In this document: positions 1-5,950 of the stretch, piece after piece
How the letters are laid out: the number at the start of each line of letters is the position of its first letter
Position numbering within the stretch: the first letter of the stretch is position 1
From: Planctomycetota bacterium
GTDB taxonomy: Bacteria; Planctomycetota; Planctomycetia; Gemmatales; Gemmataceae
Assembly: GCA_018970845.1 (NCBI GenBank)
Contig: JAGWVO010000241.1
Span: forward strand, 1-5,950
Reading direction: 5' to 3'
DNA length: 5,950 nt
The notes under the pieces: model-generated
The model's database searches: none
What the model saw: only the letters and a program-made list of their open reading frames with translations
What the model was told of the DNA's origin: nothing
Program-made: the position numbers and the translations under genes

Positions 1-318
1 CTTTCCGAGACCCTCGTGGTGATGATGGGCGAGATGGGCCGGACCCCCCGCATCAACAAGCAGGCGGGACGCGACCATTGGTCGATGACCCAGAGCGTGC
101 TGCTGGCCGGCGGCGGGATTCCTCCGGGCAGGGTGGTCGGGGCGACGGACAAGACCTGCTCATACCCCACGAGCGACCCGGTGGGAATCTCCGACCTGCT
201 GCGCACGATTTTCCACCTGATGGGAGTCGACTCGGACAAGGTGTACCTGACCCCGCTGGGAAGGCCGGTGCCCATTGTCAGCGGCGGCCGGGTGGTCGAG
301 AAACTGCTGGCCGGATGA
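1..318 (+). CDS. DUF1501 family protein, C-terminal part (5' end outside window)
   Basis: This is the last 105 residues of a larger protein, open from the first base of the window to the TGA at 316-318. The fragment begins LSETLVVMMGEMGRTPRIN, followed by GRDHW, SVLLAGGG and VVGATD, then a DLLRTIFHLMGVD helix region. That order (E-T-L-V-V-x-M-G-E-x-G-R-T-P, then G-R-D-H-W, then an LLAGGG glycine strand) is the C-terminal signature of DUF1501 proteins (COG4102), which belong to the alkaline phosphatase/sulfatase-like fold. Family members are usually about 400-480 residues, so roughly three quarters is missing. They are abundant in Planctomycetota and Verrucomicrobiota, usually with a Tat-type signal and usually next to DUF1549/DUF1553 cytochrome-domain genes; their substrate is not established. 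A GTG at 16 could be read as a start, but coding similarity continues upstream to base 1, so the gene is cut by the window edge. It lies 10 bases before the PPC-domain gene on the same strand and is probably cotranscribed with it. Confidence 0.93.
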   Translation, partial: LSETLVVMMGEMGRTPRINKQAGRDHWSMTQSVLLAGGGIPPGRVVGATDKTCSYPTSDPVGISDLLRTIFHLMGVDSDKVYLTPLGRPVPIVSGGRVVEKLLAG

Positions 319-328
319 AGTCGCCGCC

Positions 329-2509
329 ATGACAAGCATCGCCACCGTCGTGATTCCCCTGCTCGTGTTGCCGGCCATCCTCGGCCAGAAGCCTCCCGAA
401 GCCGGGTACTGCTTTCCTCCCGGCGGAAACCCCGGAACCGCCATCCGCGCGCGCCTGGCCGGATCCGATTGGACGCCCGATGTCTCGCTGCTATCGGAGG
501 CGCCGGGGGTGAAAATCGAGGCGCTTGGCGCGCCGGGCCCCGTGCTTCTTCCCGAGCCCCCTTACTGGCAGGGAATCCGCAGTTTCCTCAACGACCCTCC
601 GCTCCCCCGCGAAATGGAGGCGCGCATTTCCCTGCCTGCCGGCATGGCGGAGGGCCCGGTCCGCTGGCGGGTGGTGAACGCCTGCGGTTCCAAGGGCGCC
701 GGAACCTTCTGGGTGGACTCCGCGAGGCAGGTGCTGGAAGACGCCTCCCGCGGGGCGGTCACGGATGCCGGAACCCTGCCGGTGACCATCTCGGGGCGAC
801 TGGGGCTCATCGGCGAGGTGGACCGCCACCGGTTCGTTCCCGCCCGGTCGGGAACCGTTTCGGTGGACATCCTGGCCCGCAGGCTTGGTTCTGACCTCAA
901 CGCGGTCATCGAGGTGCGGGACGCTGCGGGCGCCGTGCTCGCCGAGGCCGCGGACACCGCCGGCAGGGAGGCGTCGCTTCGCTTTCGCGCCGAGGCCGGA
1001 AAGCCGTTGGAATTGTCGATCCGCGACATCGATTACAAGGGCTACAGGTCGATGGTTTACATGGCGCGGATCAGGCATGTCTCCGATAACGCGCCGGTGG
1101 AGGCGGCCCATGCCGAACCCGGGTTGATCACCGGGCCCGTCGACTTGCCTGGATGCCTTGGACCGGATCGCCGTGAGGCCCGTTACCAGGTGCGCTGCGT
1201 CAAGGGGGAGGAAATGGTGGCCGTCGCCCGTGCCGCCGATGGACTTTCCGCCGACTTGTACCTGCGCCTGGTGAACGACAAGGGAGTCGTCGTCGGCAAG
1301 GGTGACGACCACGGCGGGGGCACCGACCCGAGGATGCCGTACCTGCCCAAGGATTCGGGCGACCTTGTCCTGATCGTCGGGGATCACTCGCCGTTGTCGT
1401 CGTCGCGGAAGGTTCCATTCCGGCTGGAGGTCACGAAACCTCGGCCGGGTTTCAGGCTGGAGATTCCGCAGGCGATCCAGTTGCCCGCGGGAGGCGAAGC
1501 CACGCTCGAGGTGAAGGCGATCCGAACGGGTGGATTCGCCGGCCCGATCCGCCTCGAGTTTGCGGGCGCCCCCGCGTCGATTACCTTCTCCGGCCCGTTG
1601 GAGATTCCCGCTAATGCCGAAAGCCTCAAGGTGAAGGCGACCGCGGGCAAGTCGGCGCCGGCCACGCACGCCCTGCTGCGCGTCAGCGGCACGGGCGAAT
1701 CCGGCGGCGGCAAGGTCACGGTGGCCGGCGCCGCTCCCCCCTCGGGGCTTGGCGGCGCGGCCTTGCCCGAGAACGGCGCCCCGTTCACCCTCTGCTGCGT
1801 CGTCGTGCCGCCGCCGTTCAAGGGACGCGTCGTGGAGGCCGACGGCGGGCGCCGTGTTCACCGAGGCGCGACGCACCTCGCGGAAATCTCCCTGGAGCGC
1901 AACGAGGGATTCACGGGCGAACTGGTCCTCGACATGGCCGGCACCCAGCAGCGCCACAGGCAGGGAATCCGCGGCCCGGCCGTGCCCGTCGCCCCGGGCG
2001 TCGCCCGCGTCGACTACCCCGTCTTCCTTCCCGAGGGCCTCGAGACAAGCAAGACATCCCGGATCGGACTTGTTGCCATGGCCCGGGTTCCCGACGCCTC
2101 CGGGGCGCCCAGGTGGGTCCTGGCTCCCGTCGAGGGGCAGATCACCATGTCGATCGAGGGCGCCCTGATGAAGCTCACGGCGCCAGCGGCCGAGGTCGCC
2201 GCCGTGCCGGGACAGCCGTTGAAGGTTGTCCTGAGGCTGACGCGAAGCAAGGGGATCGAAGGCCCCGTCGTGGTCAGCCTTGCGGATGGCCCGCCGGGGA
2301 TCAGCGGGACGGAGGTTTCCGTGCCGCCCGGATCGGAGGCGTTCGAGGTGCCGCTGGTGGTTTCGCCCCAGGTGAAGTCGGGGGGCACCCTGCGCTTCAA
2401 GGCCACATCGAAATGGCGGGGCCACGCCGTCGAGTCGGAAGCCGAGGCAGGCCTCGAACTGCTCATGGCACCCGGGGCCAAAGCGCCTCCATCCAATGAG
2501 CCTCGATGA
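329..2509 (+). CDS. secreted multi-domain protein with PPC-like and Ig-like beta-sandwich domains
   Basis: A 726-residue protein with no visible catalytic motif. Residues 1-19 form a hydrophobic signal sequence (MTSIATVVIPLLVLPAILG) followed by QKPPEAG, so export is expected. Residues about 152-250 match the bacterial pre-peptidase C-terminal (PPC) pattern: SGRLGLIGEVDRHRF, then SDLNAVIEVRDAAGAVLAE, then a closing strand VYMARIRHV. Residues about 270-368 look like a second, divergent PPC copy (SADLYLRLVNDKGVVVG, DLVLIVGDHS, FRLEV). Residues about 375-455 and 612-710 look like Ig/CARDB-type sandwiches (LPAGGEATLEVKAIRTGGF; VPGQPLKVVLRLTRSKGIEG). The ATG at 329 is chosen because it begins the signal peptide; a TTG at 275 would put 18 unlikely residues in front of it. 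There is no clear Shine-Dalgarno sequence, only GATGAAG, suggesting coupling to the DUF1501 gene 10 bases upstream. PPC proteins downstream of DUF1501 are a recurrent planctomycete pairing. An adhesive or scaffold role in the envelope is inference. The 3' end overlaps the convergent synthetase gene by 47 bases. Confidence 0.9.
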   Translation: MTSIATVVIPLLVLPAILGQKPPEAGYCFPPGGNPGTAIRARLAGSDWTPDVSLLSEAPGVKIEALGAPGPVLLPEPPYWQGIRSFLNDPPLPREMEARISLPAGMAEGPVRWRVVNACGSKGAGTFWVDSARQVLEDASRGAVTDAGTLPVTISGRLGLIGEVDRHRFVPARSGTVSVDILARRLGSDLNAVIEVRDAAGAVLAEAADTAGREASLRFRAEAGKPLELSIRDIDYKGYRSMVYMARIRHVSDNAPVEAAHAEPGLITGPVDLPGCLGPDRREARYQVRCVKGEEMVAVARAADGLSADLYLRLVNDKGVVVGKGDDHGGGTDPRMPYLPKDSGDLVLIVGDHSPLSSSRKVPFRLEVTKPRPGFRLEIPQAIQLPAGGEATLEVKAIRTGGFAGPIRLEFAGAPASITFSGPLEIPANAESLKVKATAGKSAPATHALLRVSGTGESGGGKVTVAGAAPPSGLGGAALPENGAPFTLCCVVVPPPFKGRVVEADGGRRVHRGATHLAEISLERNEGFTGELVLDMAGTQQRHRQGIRGPAVPVAPGVARVDYPVFLPEGLETSKTSRIGLVAMARVPDASGAPRWVLAPVEGQITMSIEGALMKLTAPAAEVAAVPGQPLKVVLRLTRSKGIEGPVVVSLADGPPGISGTEVSVPPGSEAFEVPLVVSPQVKSGGTLRFKATSKWRGHAVESEAEAGLELLMAPGAKAPPSNEPR

Positions 2510-3893
2510 CGCTCCTTCTGAGCTTGCCCAGTTCGGTGAGTTCGCCGCGTTCCGCCGATAGGGGGCGGTCGGCGAAAACAACCTTCCCGGGCCGGAAGCG
2601 CCCGTCAACCCGCTCCATGGCCAGCATGATTTCCTGCTCCGACCCGGCCGCGCCGTCGCGCCAGGCCAGCAGCACGGGGTAGGGCATGCCGTGTCCGCAC
2701 AAAACGGCGCGCCTCACCCACGGAATGGCCATCGCCGCCATTTCCGCGGGCAAGGGAGGCACCTTGCGTCCGGTGGAAAGTGCCAGCAGGTCTTTCTTCC
2801 GGCCATCGACCACGAGGAATCCATCCTCGATCCGGCCCAGGTCGCCCGTGCGCAGCCACCCATTCTCAAGCGCTTCGTCGGTTGCCTTGGGATCGTTCCA
2901 GTAGCCGTGCATCACGCCCGGGCCCTTGACGAGGATCTCGCCATCCCCGGCGACGCGGACTTCCGTGCCGGGCACAACGGGGCCCGCGGTCCCGATGCGA
3001 TGCGCCCGGGGCGTGTTGAGGCTGACAAGCGGCGAGGCTTCCGTGAGGCCGTAGCCTTCCAGCAGCGGCAGGCCCCGGCTCGCGAACCATCCGGCCAGCC
3101 ACGCGGGAAGGGGCGCGCCCCCGCAGCCCGCCCAGCGCAGGCGGCGGCCCGTCAGCCTTTCGAGGGGGACGCCCGCGAGGGCCTTTTCGCGGATCTTTTC
3201 ATAAAGCCTCGGCACCGCGTGAAGGTGCGTGGGGTGGAACCGGGAGAGGGCCTTGAGGATCCGCGCGGGAGCGACCCGGCGCACCGGCACCCGCGCGATG
3301 ACCGATTTCAAGAGGTCGGCATTGAAGGCGTAGGCGTGGTGCAGCGGCAACCAGCTCAGGACGCGGTCTCCAGGTCGATGGCCAGCCAGGGCGGCCCGGA
3401 CGCCGGCGGTGTGCAGCAGGTTCCCATGGGTGAGCGCCACGAGGCGGGGTTCGCCGGTTGAACCCGATGTGGCCATCAGCGCGGCGACGGCCCCGGGTGC
3501 CACCCCCGGGAAAGAAACCCGGCTCCTTTTTGTCGACAAAGGCGATCCCAGGATGCGCACGCCATTCCGGCAAGCGGCTGAATGGATCCGCAGGCGCGAC
3601 CCCGCCAAGGCGCTAATGCGCCGGGCATCGCTTGCCGCGGGATCGACCGGAACGATGATCCCCCCGGCCATCCAGACTCCGGCGACGATGGCGGGCCAGC
3701 AAGCCTCGGGAGTCAGGTGAAGGGAGACGGGTTCCCCGGGTTTCAGGCCGTGATGGATCAGTCTGGTTGCCAGCTGGCGCGCATGCTGCGCAACTTGCCG
3801 AGCCCGCCAAATCCGATGCCCGGCAAGCCACACGGGGGCATCGGGTGTTTCGGCCGCCCAACCCTCGAGCAACCCGGCAAACATCGGGGTCAT
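2463..3893 (-). CDS. AMP-dependent acyl-CoA synthetase-like ligase (ANL superfamily)
   Basis: A 476-residue adenylate-forming enzyme, expected to activate a carboxylic acid with ATP to an acyl-adenylate and pass it to a thiol acceptor such as CoA in the cytoplasm. The core motifs are in order: phosphate-binding loop TSGSTGEPR (142-150), HAVPRLYEKI (225-234), EGYGLTEAS (279-287), GWLRTGDLG (345-353), hinge DGRKKDLLALSTGRK (363-377), and ELTELGKLRR (451-460), whose Lys457 matches the catalytic lysine of the C-terminal lid. The VPRLYEKI and LLALSTGRK motifs resemble long-chain fatty acyl-CoA synthetases more than acetyl-CoA synthetases or NRPS domains. The protein is shorter than most of those (about 500-650), with a compact lid. 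The usual Lys of the P-loop (PKG) is Arg150 here, followed by Leu. The start at 3893 is bounded by an in-frame TAG at 3909-3911; ATG at 3884 is the alternative. SD is weak (GGGA). The acyl substrate cannot be read from sequence; an acyl-ACP synthetase is possible. No thioesterase, carrier protein or dehydrogenase gene is visible nearby. Confidence 0.92.
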   Translation of the reverse strand: MTPMFAGLLEGWAAETPDAPVWLAGHRIWRARQVAQHARQLATRLIHHGLKPGEPVSLHLTPEACWPAIVAGVWMAGGIIVPVDPAASDARRISALAGSRLRIHSAACRNGVRILGSPLSTKRSRVSFPGVAPGAVAALMATSGSTGEPRLVALTHGNLLHTAGVRAALAGHRPGDRVLSWLPLHHAYAFNADLLKSVIARVPVRRVAPARILKALSRFHPTHLHAVPRLYEKIREKALAGVPLERLTGRRLRWAGCGGAPLPAWLAGWFASRGLPLLEGYGLTEASPLVSLNTPRAHRIGTAGPVVPGTEVRVAGDGEILVKGPGVMHGYWNDPKATDEALENGWLRTGDLGRIEDGFLVVDGRKKDLLALSTGRKVPPLPAEMAAMAIPWVRRAVLCGHGMPYPVLLAWRDGAAGSEQEIMLAMERVDGRFRPGKVVFADRPLSAERGELTELGKLRRSVIEAHWMEALWPRVP

Positions 3894-3997
3894 GTCTGTT
3901 TCCCGAAGCTATCCGCCCAGGCAGCGTCCGCACGGCCGCGGGCCATCGTCAGGTTTTCCCCCATCACCGCGGTGGCGGGTGCGCGATGTTCCGACAT
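3890..3997 (-). CDS. possible 35-residue leader peptide upstream of the synthetase (doubtful)
   Basis: A short frame begins MSEHRAPATAV and ends WADSFGKQT. Its TGA overlaps the ATG of the synthetase gene in an ATGA tetranucleotide, the arrangement typical of translationally coupled genes. The same frame is open much further upstream, through the whole gap and into the 3' part of the propeller gene; an in-frame ATG at 4162 would give 90 residues. I recognise no family in it, and there is no hydrophobic segment or clear motif. The ATG at 3997 has no good Shine-Dalgarno sequence. In GC-rich DNA, long open frames arise easily by chance, so the only positive evidence is the overlap geometry. It could equally be untranslated 5' leader. 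Confidence 0.15.
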   Translation of the reverse strand: MSEHRAPATAVMGENLTMARGRADAAWADSFGKQT

Positions 3998-4233
3998 AAT
4001 GCCAAGGTCATGGGCCGGAAGGCTCGTGGCGGAAACCCGAAAGGCGCGGGGGGTGCATTTCAAGTCCCGGCGTTTCGGTCCCCTGCTCGGGGCCAGTGGT
4101 TTCCTCGATCCGGTGGTGGTGAGTCGGCAATTGGGATTTCCAGCGTAAGGCCGCGGGAACATAACCCTGGTGTCTGCCGTCCATCCCGCCGGAGGTTTCG
4201 GGCCTGGGAACCCGGAACCAAACGCCAAGGTGG
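3894..4233. other. 340-base gap between the propeller and synthetase genes
   Basis: No convincing gene, tRNA or mobile element is visible here on either strand. The minus-strand frame that ends at 3890 is open across the whole gap but resembles no family I know, and the plus-strand frame ending near 4148 looks like a chance opening. Two short inverted repeats stand out: 4194-4219 (listed separately) and 4077-4094, where CCCC and GGGG flank a five-base loop and the outer GG/CC pairs leave one base bulged. The gap must hold whatever transcription start or read-through signal serves the synthetase gene, but I cannot point to a promoter with confidence. Confidence 0.6.
4194..4219 (-). terminator. 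candidate stem-loop after the PQQ-like propeller gene
   Basis: Two nine-base arms (GGTTTCGGG and CCCGGAACC on the plus strand) face each other across an eight-base loop, starting 14 bases beyond the propeller stop codon. In the propeller transcript one pair is a C-A mismatch, leaving eight good pairs; in plus-strand RNA that position would be a U-G wobble, so the stem pairs slightly better in the other direction. There is no U-run after the stem on the minus strand, so it does not fit a classical intrinsic terminator. It may be a 3' stabilising hairpin or chance. Confidence 0.25.
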
Positions 4234-5622
4234 TCACCGCCTCGCACCCGGCGGTTCCACCGACGCGCCTCCCTTGAGCGCCAGCAACCGCGATTCGTCC
4301 CGAACGAACATCATGCCCCGGGCCGGCACAGGGCCGGTCCAGCATCGTCCGTTGCGCGGACCCGCCTCGCCGAACGGTTCGTGCCTGGCCACCTCGACGG
4401 GGCCCTCCGGCGTCGCCTTCAGCAGGGCCAGGGTTCCCTTTTCGCCCAGCACGGCCAAGTGGCCCTCAAGGGCGACAAGAGTCCCCTTGGCGTAGCCCCT
4501 GTGCTTCCAGGCGACCTTGCCGGTTCGCCAGTCGAGGCAGACCAGCATCTGCTCGTCGAATCCGTAGACATGATCCCCCACGCGGACGGGGGTGCCGAAA
4601 TGGCTTCGCAGGCCGCGCACATGGTAGACCTGCCGCGCCTCGAATGAGCCCCCGCTTTCCGAGACGCGGATGAGCGCGCAACCCTTGCCGTAGCCGGAGG
4701 TGATGAAGACATAACGGATCCCGGGATGTTCCTCGCCGCCGGTCCAAACCAGCGGCGTGGCGGCATTCACCTCGAAATCGGTCTCCCAGGGAAATTCCCA
4801 GAGCAGTGAACCGCTTGTGGGATGGATGCCCGCGACCCGCCTGGCCGACAGGGCGACGATTTGCGCGCCGCCGGGGAAGGCGGCGGCGACGGGGGAACTA
4901 TACCCGGCGGGATCGGAATCCAGCCCCGCGGCCCTCCACGCCTCGCGACCCGTGGCCAGGTCCCAGGCCACGAGTCCGGCGGGAGCCCCTGCCTGCGCGA
5001 TCACCAGGTCGCCCAGCACCAATGGCGAACCGGAATAGCCCCACTGCGGGGCGGCGCGGGCCAGGCCGTCCGCGAAACGAACCGACCACGCCGGTTTTCC
5101 ATCGTCGGCGTTCACCACCCTGAGGTCGCCGGCGATGCCAATCGAGACCACCTTGCCGTTGGCCAGCACGGGAGTCGCGCGCGGCCCGTTTCCGAAATCG
5201 CACTTGAAGGGGGTCGGCCACGACTGTTCCCACACGGTTTTGCCCGTGGCCAGTTCAAGGCAGCAGAGGGTCTCGTCGGGTTCGCGCCTGCCCATCATGT
5301 AGACGCGGTTTCCAGCGACCACGGGGGAGGAATATCCCTCCCCGGGGGAATGTTCCCAGGCCAGGGCGCCAGGGAAGGAATCCACCAGGCCGCCGGCGAC
5401 GGCCGGGGCGGGTTTTCCCTCGCGCGTGGGGCCGCGCCACTGGGGCCAGTCACCGGGTATTTCAAGGCCGACGGGGCCCGATGAGACCTTGGATTCGAGG
5501 GCCTCAACCAGAAGTTCCTCGGAAAACTCGTCGCGGTTACGCGACTGTTGCCAAGCAAACCAACCCAGTCCGGCCAGGCCCGCCGTCCCGAGTGCCAAAA
5601 ACACGATCCATCGGTTGTTCAT
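4234..5622 (-). CDS. membrane-anchored PQQ-like beta-propeller repeat protein
   Basis: A 462-residue protein anchored by a single N-terminal hydrophobic segment (residues 5-24, IVFLALGTAGLAGLGWFAW) preceded by MNNR, so the rest should lie on the outer face of the cytoplasmic membrane. An acidic linker (31-45) leads to WPQWRGPTREG at 59-69, the entry motif of planctomycete PQQ-like propeller proteins, then GPRATPV at 147-152. Propeller blades are marked by repeats ending in a Gly-Trp pattern: LELATGKTVWE (122-132), NADDGKPAWS (171-180), WDLATGREAWR (220-230), HPTSGSLLWE (267-276) and LDWRTGKVAWK (363-373). These resemble BamB/PQQ-like domains (COG1520). The family includes enzymes, but I see no calcium/PQQ dehydrogenase signature here, so cofactor binding is unproven. 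The start at 5622 has GGAG six bases upstream; an in-frame ATG at 5634 would add MEPC but lacks a properly spaced site. The synthetase gene follows 340 bases downstream on the same strand. Confidence 0.92.
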   Translation of the reverse strand: MNNRWIVFLALGTAGLAGLGWFAWQQSRNRDEFSEELLVEALESKVSSGPVGLEIPGDWPQWRGPTREGKPAPAVAGGLVDSFPGALAWEHSPGEGYSSPVVAGNRVYMMGRREPDETLCCLELATGKTVWEQSWPTPFKCDFGNGPRATPVLANGKVVSIGIAGDLRVVNADDGKPAWSVRFADGLARAAPQWGYSGSPLVLGDLVIAQAGAPAGLVAWDLATGREAWRAAGLDSDPAGYSSPVAAAFPGGAQIVALSARRVAGIHPTSGSLLWEFPWETDFEVNAATPLVWTGGEEHPGIRYVFITSGYGKGCALIRVSESGGSFEARQVYHVRGLRSHFGTPVRVGDHVYGFDEQMLVCLDWRTGKVAWKHRGYAKGTLVALEGHLAVLGEKGTLALLKATPEGPVEVARHEPFGEAGPRNGRCWTGPVPARGMMFVRDESRLLALKGGASVEPPGARR

Positions 5623-5640
5623 GCAAGGCTCCATCCTTGC
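5623..5640 (-). promoter_or_regulatory. hairpin holding the propeller gene's Shine-Dalgarno sequence in its loop
   Basis: On the minus strand the bases just before the 5622 start read GCAAGG, ATGGAG, CCTTGC. The two outer hexamers are exact reverse complements, giving a six-pair stem with a six-base loop. The loop contains the GGAG ribosome site for the 5622 start and also an upstream in-frame ATG (5632-5634). The right arm directly abuts the start codon. The pairing is seen in the sequence; any effect on translation is inferred. Confidence 0.4.
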
Positions 5641-5784
5641 CGATCATTGTGGCGGTTGGAGCGGTCGCGGGTAGTGGCGGAACGGCCGGATAACGATTGA
5701 ATCGGGAATGTTTTTTCAAAGACTCCTCATTTTTTCATGATTTGGGGGCAATAAAAGAGGATGGTGAATCACGGAGGAAATTCC
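5641..5784. promoter_or_regulatory. divergent intergenic region with candidate promoters
   Basis: This stretch between two divergent genes contains an AT-rich core (about 5690-5760) that contrasts with the surrounding GC-rich DNA. For the Gly-rich gene, TTTTCA (5713-5718) and CATGAT (5736-5741) are 17 bases apart and each match four of six sigma-70 consensus bases. For the propeller gene, the minus strand has TTGAAA (5719-5714, five of six) and CGTTAT (5695-5690, three of six), 18 bases apart. The two -35 boxes would overlap. An eight-base direct repeat TTTTTTCA occurs at 5711-5718 and 5730-5737. Planctomycete promoters are often poor matches to the E. coli consensus, so these assignments are tentative. 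Confidence 0.3.
5773..5777 (+). promoter_or_regulatory. strong ribosome binding site (GGAGG)
   Basis: GGAGG lies seven bases before the ATG at 5785. It is the best Shine-Dalgarno match in the window and fixes the start of the Gly-rich secreted protein. The other genes here have weak or no such sites, which suggests efficient translation of this one. Confidence 0.8.
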
Positions 5785-5950
5785 ATGCGCAGCCAGATGG
5801 GTGTGGCGGTCTTGGCGGCCCTGATCTCCGGAATGGCGCTGGCCCAGTTCCCCCAACCGGGCGGCGACCGGGGCGGATTTGGCGGCGACCGGGGCGGATT
5901 TGGCGGCGACCGGGGCGGATTCGGCCGGGGTGGTGGCGGATTCGGCGGAC
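5785..5950 (+). CDS. secreted Gly-rich repeat protein, N-terminal part (3' end outside window)
   Basis: The first 55 codons of a gene that runs off the window edge. Residues 1-20 form a signal peptide (MRSQMGVAVLAALISGMALA) with an A-L-A cleavage site before QFPQP. From residue 26 the mature protein is a heptad repeat: GGDRGGF three times, then the variant GRGGGGF, then GG at the edge. The start is fixed by GGAGG seven bases upstream. Planctomycete genomes contain many secreted proteins with such Gly/Phe-rich N-terminal regions, often followed by EF-hand-like calcium-binding segments (DxNxDG); whether that is so here cannot be seen. It is divergent from the propeller gene and may share control in the AT-rich region between them. 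The call as a real gene is strong because signal peptide, ribosome site and in-frame repeats agree; the function is unknown. Confidence 0.85.
   Translation, partial: MRSQMGVAVLAALISGMALAQFPQPGGDRGGFGGDRGGFGGDRGGFGRGGGGFGG
5860..5943 (+). repeat. tandem 21-bp repeat, four units, encoding GGDRGGF heptads
   Basis: Units begin at 5860, 5881, 5902 and 5923. The first two are identical, the third differs only in its last base (T to C, silent, Phe), and the fourth is diverged (GRGGGGF). The array may continue beyond the window, since the last seven bases (GGCGGAC) begin like another unit. The near identity at DNA level, including third codon positions, indicates recent duplication by slippage or unequal recombination rather than old protein-level conservation. 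Confidence 0.9.

Noticed and set aside
491..2608. Long minus-strand open frame (about 705 residues) opposite the PPC-domain gene
   Set aside because: It resembles no family and lies opposite a gene with a signal peptide and recognisable domains; long antisense frames are expected in GC-rich coding DNA.
2691..3461. Plus-strand open frame of about 256 residues opposite the synthetase gene
   Set aside because: Low-complexity Arg/Pro/Gly-rich composition typical of a shadow frame; the opposite strand carries all the ANL motifs.
3491..3510. CCCGGG-based inverted repeat inside the synthetase gene
   Set aside because: Imperfect GC-only arms in GC-rich coding DNA; no sign of function.
3529..3540. 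12-base perfect palindrome TTTGTCGACAAA inside the synthetase gene
   Set aside because: About one palindrome of this length is expected by chance in a window of this size, and it lies within coding sequence; no second copy was seen.
5537..5719. Minus-strand 60-residue frame starting MKKHSRFNRYP at a TTG upstream of the propeller gene
   Set aside because: It runs into the propeller gene in another frame and has no family resemblance. The AGGAG upstream is close to the TTG, but not enough to support a gene.
5728..5739. Minimal ORF ATG-AAA-AAA-TGA on the minus strand in the divergent region
   Set aside because: Arises from the A-run in the AT-rich promoter region; no evidence of translation.
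5860..5943. CRISPR-like array
   Set aside because: Units are directly adjacent with no spacers and are in frame within a signal-peptide protein, so this is a coding tandem repeat.

Overview
The window is GC-rich and reads as a chromosomal stretch from a PVC-superphylum bacterium, most likely a planctomycete. Three features point there: a DUF1501 protein followed directly by a secreted PPC-domain protein, a PQQ-like beta-propeller protein opening with the WPQWRGP motif, and a secreted protein built of GGDRGGF repeats. The taxonomic call rests on family knowledge; there is no rRNA or other marker in the window.

Layout. Positions 1-318 (+) hold the C-terminal end of a DUF1501 protein whose start lies outside the window. 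It is followed 10 bases later by a 726-residue secreted multi-domain beta-sandwich protein with PPC-like domains (329-2509, +). This gene converges on, and overlaps by 47 bases, a 476-residue AMP-dependent acyl-CoA synthetase-like enzyme (2463-3893, -). Upstream of the synthetase gene is a 340-base gap with no convincing gene, although one frame is open throughout and ends in an ATGA overlap with the synthetase start. Next is a membrane-anchored PQQ-like beta-propeller protein (4234-5622, -). A locally AT-rich divergent region (5623-5784) separates it from the start of a secreted Gly-rich repeat protein (5785 to the window end, +).

How the genes fit together. The DUF1501 and PPC genes form one transcription unit and probably belong to the planctomycete cell-envelope repertoire that often also contains DUF1549/DUF1553 cytochrome-type proteins; the upstream members would lie outside the window. 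The synthetase and the propeller protein share a strand, but the 340-base gap argues against tight coupling. No pathway links all the genes. I see no tRNA, rRNA, CRISPR array, insertion sequence, transposase, defence system or attachment site, and no convincing previously undescribed system. The points most worth a second look are the antisense gene overlap, the ATG/SD hairpin at the propeller start, the mini-ORF bridge between the first two genes, the open frame in the gap, and the tandem 21-bp repeat at the right edge.
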